NCBI RefSeq assembly: GCF_030068605.1
Contig: NZ_JASJOU010000019.1
Span: 124,001 to 188,000 of the forward strand
Direction: 5' to 3'
DNA from: Xanthocytophaga agilis
Lineage (GTDB): Bacteria > Bacteroidota > Bacteroidia > Cytophagales > 172606-1
Length of the DNA stretch: 64,000 nucleotides
In this document: positions 16,190 to 25,639 of the stretch, piece by piece
Numbering within the stretch: position 1 is the first letter of the stretch
Layout: the number at the start of each line of letters is the position of its first letter
The notes under the pieces: generated by a model
Database searches by the model: none
What the model was told of the DNA's origin: nothing
What the model saw: only the letters and a program-made list of their open reading frames with translations
Made by a program: the position numbers and the translations under genes

Positions 16190-16957
16190 TCATCCTTTTA
16201 TAGCTTCCAGCCAGGCTTGGGCCATCAGTCGGGCACCTGCAATGCTGGGGTGTACACCATCGTAGGTCCAGTAGACGCCGGGAGCAGCTTTTTGGGCTTT
16301 ATCAAATACCGTCTGGTAAGGAATATATACGGCACCATAGCTATCTGCTATCTCACGAGAAGCCTTGCGGTAGTCGTTAAAGGCAGGATACCACTTCTCA
16401 TCTACTGCCTTAATGCCCGTTACAGCAAAAGGCTCTCCGATGACGAGTTTAATAGTCGGATACTTTTGTTTGGTGCGATCCAGCAGTGCTTTCAGATCGG
16501 TCTGGTAGGTTTGGACCGTGCCTGTGTAGTTATGGGTTAGCGTATGCCAGAAGTCGTTTACGCCAATCAATATACTGAGTACATTCGGTTTCAGATCCAG
16601 ACAATCGGCATCCCAACGTTCGGCAAGCTGATACACCTTGTTTCCACTAATGCCTTTGTTATAGATTTTCAGGGTTTTGTCTGCATGTTGCAAAAGTAAA
16701 TCAGAAGCGGCCATAAAGGCATATCCAGATCCTAAAGCACCTGTATTGTTTGCCTCTGATGCTTCACGCTTTCTGCCGGCATCGGTAATAGAATCACCTT
16801 GAAAAAGAATGATATCATCCTTTTGTAAGGTGATTTTGCCAACTTTTTCAGCAGCAAAGGCAGCAGATACAATTTGAGGAATGGATAGGGAAAGTGCTGT
16901 TCCGGCAGTGGCTTTTTTCAGAAAATTTCTGCGGTTAAATAGATTGGTAAGGGGCAT
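16190..16957 (-). CDS. SGNH/GDSL hydrolase, Tat-exported, acetylesterase-like
   Basis: 255 residues. The N-terminus has a twin-arginine motif (N-R-R-N-F-L-K-K, residues 8-15) and a hydrophobic stretch ending S-A-A-F-A-A. SGNH blocks are complete: G-D-S at 54-56 (nucleophile Ser56), G in G-I-S-G-N-K (block II), G-V-N-D at 132-135 (Asn134) and D-G-V-H-P at 233-237 (Asp233, His236). The family includes rhamnogalacturonan acetylesterases and other carbohydrate deacetylases, so a glycan deacetylase is plausible. It lies 45 bases downstream of the cytochrome/propeller gene in the same direction and is probably co-transcribed. Confidence 0.9.
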   Translation of the reverse strand: MPLTNLFNRRNFLKKATAGTALSLSIPQIVSAAFAAEKVGKITLQKDDIILFQGDSITDAGRKREASEANNTGALGSGYAFMAASDLLLQHADKTLKIYNKGISGNKVYQLAERWDADCLDLKPNVLSILIGVNDFWHTLTHNYTGTVQTYQTDLKALLDRTKQKYPTIKLVIGEPFAVTGIKAVDEKWYPAFNDYRKASREIADSYGAVYIPYQTVFDKAQKAAPGVYWTYDGVHPSIAGARLMAQAWLEAIKG

Positions 16958-17002
16958 AGCAACAGGTATAATTGTTAAGTTAGTGTTTAGTCTTTTTTAC
17001 AA

Positions 17003-19285
17003 TCAATTGGGTGCTTTAGGTGCAGGAGCCAGTTCTGTCCAGGTCCAGGCTTTGTCTCTTCCTGCAGTATGCTGTCTCATATTTTTTACCTCTTCCGGCT
17101 TTACCAGAATCCGGGATAGTTCTTCTGTTGAAACGCCCCCTCTGTTGGGGCGACCTAAATCATACCGCACATAACTCAATACAGAAGCTATCCATTCATC
17201 CTCGTTAGCCCCCATGGGTGGCATTATATCCGGATAGGTTTTATCCTCAATAGGTCCGGTTAATCCGTGCAACAAGATTTTAATCATGGCATCCTTGTTG
17301 GTCATCAATCGTTGAGAGAAGCCTGCCAATGGAGGCGCAACCTGACTAGGTAGTCCCTGTCCTTCGGGTCCGTGGCAAGTTGAACAAAGAGATTGAAAAA
17401 TCATAGCTCCATTCAGAATCATCTTTCGATTTGCTTCATTGAGGCTACCCAGTTTAATACCATATTTTTTTACATCGTCATTTCTTTCGATGGCCAGTTG
17501 TGTATTTTTCAGCATTTCATTGCCGGTATTTGCTTCCAGAACCTCATTTACCAGCTCTTTAGCTTTTGGTGACTGACTTTTATGAAGTGATAACAGCAAC
17601 TGCACCCGTACGTCATAGCTGGCATCGTCTTTCATGGCTTTCAGCTGAGTCAACATATCTACATCATTCGCTATCAACCAGGGTTCGCTTACCCAGACAG
17701 CAGCCCGTCTTACCTGCTCATCTTCATCCTTCATGGCTGTCAGAACAATACTCTTATCTAGCGCCTCTAATCCTTCCAGTGTCCACAAAGCATGCAGGCG
17801 TCCCAGGGCGGATGGTTTATGGCCAAAGGCAGCCTCTCCCTTTATGATCTGTTTTAATACAGGGATCACAGCTTTATCCTGTCTCACCACCAGTTCTTTC
17901 TGGGCATTGTCTCTCCACCAGCCATTGGGATGATCCAGATAGGCCACCAGCTTGCTTCCGGGCTCACTAAGCATTTTTGGTTTGGGACCTCTTGAAAGGC
18001 GATCATATACCAGCCTGTAGATACGTCCTCTCTGAATGTTTTTATCCAGTCCCAGACGCTGAATCTGCGGACGCAGGTAGCTGCCTTTAGCGGTCCAGGT
18101 TCCTTCCTGAATAATACCTCTGTACATGTCTACAATATACAAACATCCATCTGGCCCGGTGTAGGTATTGACAGGACGAAAGTTCATATCTGTAGAGGCA
18201 ATAAACTCCTGTTTGTCATAGGCATTTTCCAGTGTCACCTTACCCGCCTTGTTGAGGACCTTTGCACGCCGGATAATGCGGGCTACGGGTTCATTGATAA
18301 GGTAATCACCCACCAATGTTTTAGGCAACCGATCTCCTCTGAAAATAGACTGCCCATTTCCGGCGGTAAAATGATTCAGGGTAGTATCGGGGCGAATACG
18401 TTTAAGTCCGCCCTGGATATCAGGTGTTTTAATAATAGGCCATACAGCCCCAAAGGTAGAATCGATATAGGCATCCCTGAACTCCAGTTGACCATATGCA
18501 GGATTGATCTGGAATCCGGAACCAGCATTCTCCCCTCCTGCTCTGCTAAAAAACAGCCGTCCAAAGTTATCGTGTGTCAGTCCCCATTGCCCGTTCGAGC
18601 CACTTGCCAATGTATCTGCTTCTAGCATCCCATTTTTATAACGAAAACGTACAGGATCTACCGTTACATAAATCCAGTTGTCCATGTTCCAGTCCAGGCC
18701 GCTGCGCTGGTGCTCCAGATTGCCTGGAGCTCTCTTATTAATATGATAGACACATCGTTTCTGATCTGCCACACCATCTCCGTTGGTGTCTTTGTAGGCA
18801 TATATATCGTAGGTATCTGTTTCGTTTACTAACAACTCCGAACCTACACACAAGATCATACGGGGCAACATCAGCTTGTCTATAAACACAGAGCTTTTGT
18901 CCATCCGGCCATCGTTATTTGTATCCTCCAGCAGCATAATTCTGCTGTGTGGTTCGTGCTCTCCAGTGGTGTCTACTGTCTGCATATAGGTCTCCATCTG
19001 AGCCACATACATACGTTCATTGCCATCCCAGGCAATAGCTACCGGTTCGGTTATCATGGGTTCGCTGGCAACCAGTTCCATATGATATCCTTTGGGCAGT
19101 CGAAACGATGCCAGTGTCTGTTCCGGGGTAAGTGGCAATGGCGATGGATCTGAGTTTACAGTGTAGGGTGTCTCAAATCCCTCTTCCTCCTTAACCTGCA
19201 TGGCGGGAGTCACATGTCGGTTACAGGTAGTGAGCAGAAAGGGAAGTGTAATAAGAAGTGTAATAGGCCATTGTTTTGCTTTCAT
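17003..19285 (-). CDS. PVC-type lipoprotein cytochrome c with N-terminal propeller and HEAT-like repeats
   Basis: 760 residues. Lipobox at L-L-T-T-C (Cys21). Residues about 50-420 resemble the membrane-bound dehydrogenase/DUF7133 beta-propeller (F-R-L-P-K-G-Y-H-M-E-L-V-A-S-E-P, then D-T-N-N-D-G-R-M-D and D-T-N-G-D-G-V-A-D calcium-like loops). About 450-600 are HEAT-like helices (E-D-E-Q-V-R-R-A-A-V-W). About 615-715 is a class I cytochrome c with C-S-T-C-H near residue 633 and a likely axial Met in M-P-P-M. Such proteins are thought to oxidise sugars or other organics and pass electrons to haem; substrate unknown. Operon with the SGNH esterase downstream. Confidence 0.85.
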   Translation of the reverse strand: MKAKQWPITLLITLPFLLTTCNRHVTPAMQVKEEEGFETPYTVNSDPSPLPLTPEQTLASFRLPKGYHMELVASEPMITEPVAIAWDGNERMYVAQMETYMQTVDTTGEHEPHSRIMLLEDTNNDGRMDKSSVFIDKLMLPRMILCVGSELLVNETDTYDIYAYKDTNGDGVADQKRCVYHINKRAPGNLEHQRSGLDWNMDNWIYVTVDPVRFRYKNGMLEADTLASGSNGQWGLTHDNFGRLFFSRAGGENAGSGFQINPAYGQLEFRDAYIDSTFGAVWPIIKTPDIQGGLKRIRPDTTLNHFTAGNGQSIFRGDRLPKTLVGDYLINEPVARIIRRAKVLNKAGKVTLENAYDKQEFIASTDMNFRPVNTYTGPDGCLYIVDMYRGIIQEGTWTAKGSYLRPQIQRLGLDKNIQRGRIYRLVYDRLSRGPKPKMLSEPGSKLVAYLDHPNGWWRDNAQKELVVRQDKAVIPVLKQIIKGEAAFGHKPSALGRLHALWTLEGLEALDKSIVLTAMKDEDEQVRRAAVWVSEPWLIANDVDMLTQLKAMKDDASYDVRVQLLLSLHKSQSPKAKELVNEVLEANTGNEMLKNTQLAIERNDDVKKYGIKLGSLNEANRKMILNGAMIFQSLCSTCHGPEGQGLPSQVAPPLAGFSQRLMTNKDAMIKILLHGLTGPIEDKTYPDIMPPMGANEDEWIASVLSYVRYDLGRPNRGGVSTEELSRILVKPEEVKNMRQHTAGRDKAWTWTELAPAPKAPN

Positions 19286-20028
19286 GGTAGATCGTCGGTT
19301 CCTGAAGTAATTCTTAGAGAATGTCTACCTTATTTGTAAAGGCTTCAAAGGCATATTTTAGGCTGCGCCTTCACCTATTTTTCGGTCTATAGCTTTTGCT
19401 ATGTTACGATTGGTTTATAGGTAAATAACTTGGCTCGCTACAAAATCTGTTCGTTGAGCTAATTTAAAATAAGGTTACCATCCTCTTACCAATTAAACTG
19501 TTTAAAGCGCCTGGCATCAAAAAGGCATTCTTGAAACGTATTCTACATCAGAAAATAGTTTTACAACAGAAAAATATTTGCAACGAATCTAGTAATAAAC
19601 TATTATTATTTTACACTTTTTGTATAATTATAATTTTATGGAAAGACAAATTTGTGGAGGACTATTAGTCTGGTCGTTACCCGCCGAATAATGGGAAAGT
19701 CCGATTCTCTTTTTGCCCTTCTGAAAAGAGCCGTGACAAGACTAGTGACCTTTCCGACTTGAGATAATTGTTTTTCTCATAAGCCAAGCATAGCTCTATT
19801 TGTCAGGAAATCCTTCCAGGAGGATAGGAAAAGTGTGGTACTTACAGGAGAGGACAGAGAGGCGTTTTTCCCTTTATTTACACACCTCTTTCCCAAAAAA
19901 GCTATGGGACACGATAAGTCAGCCAGCAAAATAATGTTACTACATCAAAAATATTCCATTATTTAATACAATTATTTACATCAATACGTTTATATTACAC
20001 AAGAAACTTTTTTTCACGATTTCTTATC
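19286..20028. other. 743-bp non-coding region between divergent genes, hairpin-rich
   Basis: No convincing open frame. The flanks are AT-rich, but 19655-19915 is more GC-balanced and holds several hairpins: ATTAGTCTGGTC (19664-19675) with GACAAGACTAGT (19735-19746), CTCTTTT (19707-19713) with AAAAGAG (19724-19730), TGAGA/TCTCA at 19760-19779, ATCCT/AGGAT around 19810-19825, and AGAGG/CCTCT around 19858-19889. Promoters of the divergent cytochrome and T9SS genes must also lie here. Confidence 0.6.
19664..19746. ncRNA. Candidate structured RNA element (unassigned)
   Basis: An outer 12-bp stem (19664-19675 with 19735-19746, one mismatch, one wobble) encloses a perfect 7-bp stem (CTCTTTT/AAAAGAG, 19707-19730) with a 10-base loop. 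More hairpins follow to about 19890. It does not match tRNA, tmRNA, SRP RNA or RNase P as far as can be judged by eye. Strand and expression are unknown; it could also be a long 5' leader of the T9SS gene at 20029. Confidence 0.3.
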
Positions 20029-21600
20029 ATGAAACATTTTGCACATAGATCACTGCCTATTTTTCTGTTTTTGTTTCAGCTGGTTCCCTGCCAGGCACAG
20101 AAAGAAGCTACCCATTGGTACTTTGGCCGAAAACAGGGGTTTGACTTTAGCAATGGGACTCCCATAATAGACCGAAATAGTGATATGCTTACAGTCAGAG
20201 GATGCGTCACTATGTCTGACAAAAATACAGAGGAACTGCTATTTTACAGCAATGGGCGCAATGTCTGGAACCGCTTTCATCAGCGTATGCCCAATAGCCA
20301 TTTTTTTTCAGAGGAGTGCAGTGGGCCTGTTCCTCAATCCGTACTGATTGTACCTGTCCCCGAAAGCGAATCGCTTTATTACCTGTTTAGCTTATATCCG
20401 GTAACTAACAACATACCAGACACTTCTGCTAACTGTATATTTGGTGATTTAAGTGAAGGCCTTATTGGCAATGGCACCTATTCTTTTCAATTGCGCTATT
20501 CAATTATTGACATGCAACTGGATGATGGCAAAGGAGACATTGTGGATGATCAAAACAACCTGTTTCTAACCGATAACCTGAGTGCTAAACTCACCGCTGT
20601 TCCGCATACAAATGGCACGGACTACTGGCTCATTTTACATGAGGCAGTTGGTGATTCGTTTTATACCTGTTTAATAGACCCGTCTGGTATACAACCTCCT
20701 AGTCAACAGCGTATTGGCTCCGAGTATCAGGTTCGTCCAAGCAGCATTGGCAGCTATCATGAAGTTTTAGGTGAAGTAAAAGCCTCTCCAGATGGCAAAA
20801 AGCTGGCTTGTGCCGTATACAATATTCTGGGTCACCCCTTTGATGTATTTGATTTTGATGCAGCTACAGGTACTATTTCCAATTATCAGAACTATGGAAA
20901 TATCTCACAGCAGATGGGGGTAAGCTTTTCACCAGATAACACTAAGTTATATGTCACGTCTTTCAATAAGATAGATAAAACCAACCTGATGGAGCTAATC
21001 CGTCAGTATGATCTATCTTTACCAAGCCTTTCTCAGGCGCTCTCTTCTGGTAAAAGTATTATTCGGTTTAATCCCTGTACCAATATATCCGAAAAAGCCT
21101 GGCCAGTCAATGTAGTTTTCAATACCTTGCACATTGCCCCTGATGGAAAAATATATGGGGCTGGCGAAGGAAGTAACAATGAGAATGGCGGAAATAATGA
21201 TATGCTGGTCATTGCACATCCTAATCGGGCTGGATTTGACTGTGGGGTATCTTTCCAACGATTTGCTTTTGGTATACCCGACTCAGTGGTGAACTTTCGC
21301 AGCTTTCCCAACTTTATCCAATCGTATTTCAACAACATCCCCTCTTCTTCTGGTGAAGAATGCACTCTCCAGCAGCTGATTGTGTATCCTAATCCCACAC
21401 AGGATATGGTAATTCTGCGTTCTGACTGTGGTATTGTGCCCAGATATGTAGACATACTGGACCGTCTGGGACGACTGGTAGACTCACAAACGCTTTACTC
21501 TACGGCTGTAAATCTGACTTCGCTGGCCAAAGGCATGTATGTGCTTCGGATTACGGATGCTCACAAAGGTCAGGTGTACCGAAAAGTGATTAAGCTGTGA
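20029..21600 (+). CDS. Secreted beta-propeller protein with T9SS type A sorting domain
   Basis: 523 residues. Signal peptide 1-24 (ending P-C-Q-A-Q). The N-terminal 420 residues resemble WD40/YVTN-type propellers found in gliding-bacterium surface proteins: W-Y-F-G-R-K-Q-G-F-D-F, L-L-F-Y-S-N-G-R-N-V-W, K-A-S-P-D-G-K-K-L-A, F-S-P-D-N-T-K-L-Y-V-T and I-A-P-D-G-K-I-Y-G. Residues about 445-523 are a T9SS C-terminal domain (V-Y-P-N-P-T-Q-D ... G-M-Y-V-L-R-I ... R-K-V-I-K-L). Predicted to be exported by T9SS. Stand-alone gene, function unknown. Confidence 0.87.
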   Translation: MKHFAHRSLPIFLFLFQLVPCQAQKEATHWYFGRKQGFDFSNGTPIIDRNSDMLTVRGCVTMSDKNTEELLFYSNGRNVWNRFHQRMPNSHFFSEECSGPVPQSVLIVPVPESESLYYLFSLYPVTNNIPDTSANCIFGDLSEGLIGNGTYSFQLRYSIIDMQLDDGKGDIVDDQNNLFLTDNLSAKLTAVPHTNGTDYWLILHEAVGDSFYTCLIDPSGIQPPSQQRIGSEYQVRPSSIGSYHEVLGEVKASPDGKKLACAVYNILGHPFDVFDFDAATGTISNYQNYGNISQQMGVSFSPDNTKLYVTSFNKIDKTNLMELIRQYDLSLPSLSQALSSGKSIIRFNPCTNISEKAWPVNVVFNTLHIAPDGKIYGAGEGSNNENGGNNDMLVIAHPNRAGFDCGVSFQRFAFGIPDSVVNFRSFPNFIQSYFNNIPSSSGEECTLQQLIVYPNPTQDMVILRSDCGIVPRYVDILDRLGRLVDSQTLYSTAVNLTSLAKGMYVLRITDAHKGQVYRKVIKL

Positions 21601-21721
21601 GGGATAGCCAGGCTGATTCAATCATACCCGGTTTGTGTGTCATCTTTATTGTTTGAAAAGTCTCATTGAAAGAATGCTGTACTTGTGGCAGAAGAACAAG
21701 GCTACTGACCAGATTAGTAGT

Positions 21722-22372
21722 TTAGTGTAGTTCACCCATCAGTCGTTTTAGTTGATTGGGATAAAGTGAAATTTCTATCTCATTTGACTCAATCTTTTTA
21801 CCATTAAGATCAAAAGTAATTTTGTATTTTACTTTCTCACTTCCTTTTTCCTGATGTATAGAGTTCACATTCAATACATACAACCCTCTAGGGCCAAGTT
21901 TTGACTTATAATAACTATTTCCACAACGGGATTTTTCATTGTCTCGGATTTTATACCATGTATTGTTGATTTTTATATAATCTGAAAAGTTATCTACAGT
22001 GGCATCCATCCTTGGAATATATATTGTAAAATCCAGAAAGTTAACCAGATACATACGGATATATGAAGCATATTTTCCATCATGTATGTTCCAGTCTTCA
22101 GGTATGTAGAGAGCAAACTTATTTGCCTGCTTTATATGTCTTGACACAATAGATACAGTATCACCTGACTTTTGTTCATTAAACCATACAGTAAGTCCAG
22201 CACCAAGAGAACCAGCCTCAGTTAATAATTTATGATTCCATTCTTCTAAGGTCAGTTTTTTTGCATTATAGTCCGCCCATAATGCATTCTCTTTTTCCCG
22301 CCAAGCAGATTGAGCAAATCCAGTAGAACAAAGTACCAGCAAGGCAGCTAGCCACAATACAAAAACTTTCAT
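21722..22372 (-). CDS. Secreted protein of unknown function
   Basis: 216 residues with a clear signal peptide (1-21, C-S-T-G-F-A-Q). The mature part begins with a helical stretch (W-R-E-K-E-N-A-L-W-A-D-Y-N) and continues into alternating strand-like segments (K-F-A-L-Y-I-P-E-D-W, F-T-I-Y-I-P-R, G-L-Y-V-L-N-V-N-S-I). One Cys only. No known family recognised. It converges on the T9SS propeller gene; the next gene upstream on the same strand is another exported unknown 114 bases away, so they may form a unit. Confidence 0.65.
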   Translation of the reverse strand: MKVFVLWLAALLVLCSTGFAQSAWREKENALWADYNAKKLTLEEWNHKLLTEAGSLGAGLTVWFNEQKSGDTVSIVSRHIKQANKFALYIPEDWNIHDGKYASYIRMYLVNFLDFTIYIPRMDATVDNFSDYIKINNTWYKIRDNEKSRCGNSYYKSKLGPRGLYVLNVNSIHQEKGSEKVKYKITFDLNGKKIESNEIEISLYPNQLKRLMGELH

Positions 22373-22486
22373 AGTATTTTGCTTTAGGAATTATATACTT
22401 AGCAACAGAATTACAATAAAATAGTGGCGTACACAAACGCTCTCAAGTATTTATAAACATCAGGCGAACCAATACCTGACAATCAA

Positions 22487-23263
22487 TTAGTCGAAAAATA
22501 AACGCATTACCATATCCGAATTTACTTTTTGCTTTCTTATTGTAGCAGGCGTCCAACCTTTGATTCGAATTGCCTCCTCAATCTTGCTTTTAAAATAGGT
22601 TTCATATTTGTGGTTAGTCTTCATATCAAATACAAACCGATAACCTGTAATAGAGGCATTACCCGATTTTTCAACATATAAATATACATCAACAAAGGCA
22701 GGCGAATCGTTGTTTGCCCTTTTACTATAGCCTACCGGATAAATTAGACGTTGATCCAGATCATTTTGAAACCTTTCACTAAATTCATCTTCGTAAGAAG
22801 TCGTATCACTGGGATAATTGGGTCTGGTGTCACAGGATGCATAATACATGGTGTCATGGATATGGTTTTGAACATACAAACTATCCGAGACAGTCAATAA
22901 AGAGTCTATAAAGGTTTTGCCGAACTTTTGGTCAATTTGCTCCCTCATAAACCCACAATAACATCCGTCTGTCTGTCCTTCCATAACTACATCTGATACA
23001 AGTTCTGCTTGGTGATTTATCCCAAACAGGGTCAGCAAGGAATCCATCTCCTGATCGCTTCGCGAAGACTTCTTTACTAACATTCCTACAAAATGGCAGA
23101 AAGTAAGTTTACCCTTTCGAATATCTGCCTTTGCATTCCTGACTTCCTTCAGACAAGTACTGTCAGTTGAAGGAATGTTTTCAAATTGGCTTTGGGGTTT
23201 ACTTGTTGAGTTACAGGAATAAAAGGCGACCAGACCAACAATCAGAAGGGGATAATAACGCAT
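22487..23263 (-). CDS. Lipoprotein with possible TonB-C-like end, unknown function
   Basis: 258 residues. Signal peptide with lipobox (F-Y-S-C-N, Cys17). The middle has several cysteines (D-G-C-Y-C-G, Y-A-S-C-D). The C-terminal 75 residues (A-F-V-D-V-Y-L-Y-V-E-K-S-G ... I-K-G-W-T-P-A-T-I-R-K-Q-K-V-N) recall the strand-helix-strand fold of energy transducer TonB C-terminal domains common in Bacteroidota, but no membrane anchor or Pro-rich spacer is present. Family assignment is therefore tentative. Confidence 0.65.
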   Translation of the reverse strand: MRYYPLLIVGLVAFYSCNSTSKPQSQFENIPSTDSTCLKEVRNAKADIRKGKLTFCHFVGMLVKKSSRSDQEMDSLLTLFGINHQAELVSDVVMEGQTDGCYCGFMREQIDQKFGKTFIDSLLTVSDSLYVQNHIHDTMYYASCDTRPNYPSDTTSYEDEFSERFQNDLDQRLIYPVGYSKRANNDSPAFVDVYLYVEKSGNASITGYRFVFDMKTNHKYETYFKSKIEEAIRIKGWTPATIRKQKVNSDMVMRLFFD

Positions 23264-23693
23264 CTAGTGTATCAGGTTTTACTCTTAGATGCAAAAGCAG
23301 CAAGTTTCCATATGCATTGCCACTAAAAATTATTGCTAACAGAAAAGGACATTGTGGTGTAATTGCCCTGTCCGTTGTTACCCCAAAGATGAGTATGGAT
23401 CTGAACCAATATAGGGACAAGTAGCAGATCGTCCCGACTCGGGTAGACTCTGTCTAAGTTCTTCCAATTCTATAGGGGCACACCTATGTTCCTACAGGAT
23501 CGGATCAAACATCGATACTGACTTAGCAGCAACTAAAGCAGAATCGTTGATTACAATTATTACAAATCTTTCCTAAAGTGCTATACAAACCGAAAAGTAT
23601 GTCCAATTATGGGTCGTTTACGTTATAATAGCATAAAAGTAAGTTTCACATTAGACACGCTTTAGTTTACACGCTTGTGTCATAAATAGAGAG
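23264..23693. other. 430-bp intergenic region with clustered hairpins
   Basis: No credible gene. The region contains three adjacent short hairpins: CCCGA-C-TCGGG at 23433-23443, TAGAC-TCT-GTCTA at 23444-23456 and ATAGG/CCTAT at 23472-23487. It lies between two minus-strand genes, so it must hold the promoter of the lipoprotein at 22487-23263 and the 3' end of the TPR gene. Confidence 0.5.
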
Positions 23694-25367
23694 TCAATGC
23701 CTACTTACATATGCAGTAGCCACCTTCATTTCAGTACGTGAAGAGGACTGTGCTATAGCTATCATTTTCTGATAGTATTGTTTTGCTTTTATTGCGTTAC
23801 CATTCTTTGCTGTCGCTTCTGCAGCACTGTACAGACCATTGAATCTATTTGGCTGACGCTGAAGAGCAGATTCATACGCTTCGAGGGCATGAACCACATC
23901 ACCTATCTGCATATACATGTCACCGAGTAGTTCGCGTGCTGGTATAATTGGACCAGGGCTAACAGGATGTTTTTCTGTAGCATCTTCCATCTCTGCTGCG
24001 GTAGTCATCAAGGCCAGTGCTTCCTTTTTCTGGCCCTCTGCCAGCTTTACCCAACCCTCACCCGCTTTTACCTGAATCTGTACCAGATTTGATTTGTATA
24101 CCTCTTTTGCCTCCACTAGCTTTTCATAAGACTGTTTTAACTGTTGCAGGCTTTGCCGTGCGTTAACGAGGTCTTTTTCATGTACGGCACCTAGTAGCCG
24201 GGCAAAATCGGTATTGGAACGTTCCCAATAATAAGTGTCCCATGAAAACGTAGATGGAGTAAGTACAAGTGCCGCAGCCGCTTTCCAGTCCCGTCGTTCA
24301 ACAACATAACGGGCAGGCACAGCTCCAAATGAAAATGCGTCTTTGGAACTCATAGGAAAAACTTCCTGAATGGTTTTAAAATATTCAAATTCCTTTCTGG
24401 CATTCACCTCGTCCCCCTTTTGCAGGTAAGCATACATGAGATAATCCAATCCGTGAAGTTCTTCATCCCAATGCCCTTTCATTCCTACATTTCCCGCATA
24501 ACACTTTGCTGCATCCACCGACTTGCTATTGGATTCTATGGACTCATCCCATAAGCCTAACCTGGTAAATATGTGTGAAGGCATGTGTTGAGCATGCGCA
24601 CTTGCAGGAGCAAGTGAGGCATACTCCCGTGCAGAGGTTAATGCCTGTTCTGCCAGCTGTGGGTAGTCATAGACATGAATGATGTAATGTGCCACACCAG
24701 GATGCATGGGATCTTTTGTCAGTACAGCATTGAGAATATCACCAGCCTGTTTCTGTTTGACAAAGGTTTTATCTTTCGGATCAGCAGCGGCTCGAATTGC
24801 CAAAGCATGAAAAATGGCAGCCTCCGTATCGTCTGGAAAATCAGCTGCAAGCTTTCCAGATGCTACTTCAAATTTTGCTACACGGGTTTTGTAATCCGTT
24901 TCTTTCCAGCCATCATAGATAGTGGCAATGGTCTCCAGGTATTTCGCCTCTCGTGAGGTAGCATCAGTGACAAGTGTACGTGCCAGCTTTATTACGTCTG
25001 CTCCTTTTTGTAGATCGGCCTCAGTAGGTGGTTCCCAGAGAGGATGAAAACTGCACATAGCAGCACCCCAGTAAGCCATAATACAATGAGGGTCTTTCTC
25101 TATAATACGCGCATATACTTTTTCAGACTCGGTGTATTCAAATGAGTGTAGCAGTGCCGTTGCCATGTTAAAATCCTCAGCTGTTTCAGGTGAGCAACCT
25201 GTTGCAAAACGAACTTTACCAAACTCATTTTTGCCGGAAAAGCAAAGGGCTATATCACCGCGTTTCAGATCCAGCGCCTCAAGCTCATTTTTGATTTTGT
25301 CGTTGGTCTGTTTTTGAGAACACGCACTAAGAAGTGCGATTACTATGGCTGAATAAATAATCTTCAT
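23694..25367 (-). CDS. TPR-repeat lipoprotein
   Basis: 557 residues from the ATG at 25365-25367, which gives a signal peptide and lipobox (L-L-S-A-C, Cys16); an in-frame start 46 codons upstream is unlikely. Repeated TPR-like helix pairs are visible, for example D-F-N-M-A-T-A-L-L-H-S-F-E-Y-T-E-S-E-K-V-Y-A-R, A-Y-W-G-A-A-M and the canonical pair E-L-L-G-D-M-Y-M-Q-I-G-D-V-V-H-A-L-E-A-Y near residue 500. The segment A-Q-H-M-P-S-H-I-F-T-R-L-G is a hallmark of a widespread Bacteroidota/Acidobacteria TPR lipoprotein group. Likely a periplasmic scaffold; partner unknown. Confidence 0.85.
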   Translation of the reverse strand: MKIIYSAIVIALLSACSQKQTNDKIKNELEALDLKRGDIALCFSGKNEFGKVRFATGCSPETAEDFNMATALLHSFEYTESEKVYARIIEKDPHCIMAYWGAAMCSFHPLWEPPTEADLQKGADVIKLARTLVTDATSREAKYLETIATIYDGWKETDYKTRVAKFEVASGKLAADFPDDTEAAIFHALAIRAAADPKDKTFVKQKQAGDILNAVLTKDPMHPGVAHYIIHVYDYPQLAEQALTSAREYASLAPASAHAQHMPSHIFTRLGLWDESIESNSKSVDAAKCYAGNVGMKGHWDEELHGLDYLMYAYLQKGDEVNARKEFEYFKTIQEVFPMSSKDAFSFGAVPARYVVERRDWKAAAALVLTPSTFSWDTYYWERSNTDFARLLGAVHEKDLVNARQSLQQLKQSYEKLVEAKEVYKSNLVQIQVKAGEGWVKLAEGQKKEALALMTTAAEMEDATEKHPVSPGPIIPARELLGDMYMQIGDVVHALEAYESALQRQPNRFNGLYSAAEATAKNGNAIKAKQYYQKMIAIAQSSSRTEMKVATAYVSRH

Positions 25368-25639
25368 CTTAGTAAAAATTACCAATGGAATACTACCAGA
25401 CTTTACAGATGAATAGAAAGCAAGATATTCATGAAACAGTCGCTTATATGTTAGTAGCAAAAGAGTTGAAAGGATAACATATTCAGCTACAGAAAGATGA
25501 TTCAATTTTCTACAAATCGGGCGATTAAATGACAGTAAAAACCAAAATAAAAATAACCTAGCAATTTAGCATTCGGTACATCGAATGTATATATTCCGAC
25601 TACAGATAAATTCATATACCATTTAATATTTCGACAAAA

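Noticed and set aside
19690-19860. RNase P RNA-like words (GGGAAAGTCCG, ACAGAGAGG)
   Set aside because: The order, length and conserved P4 partner segments of bacterial RNase P RNA are not present.
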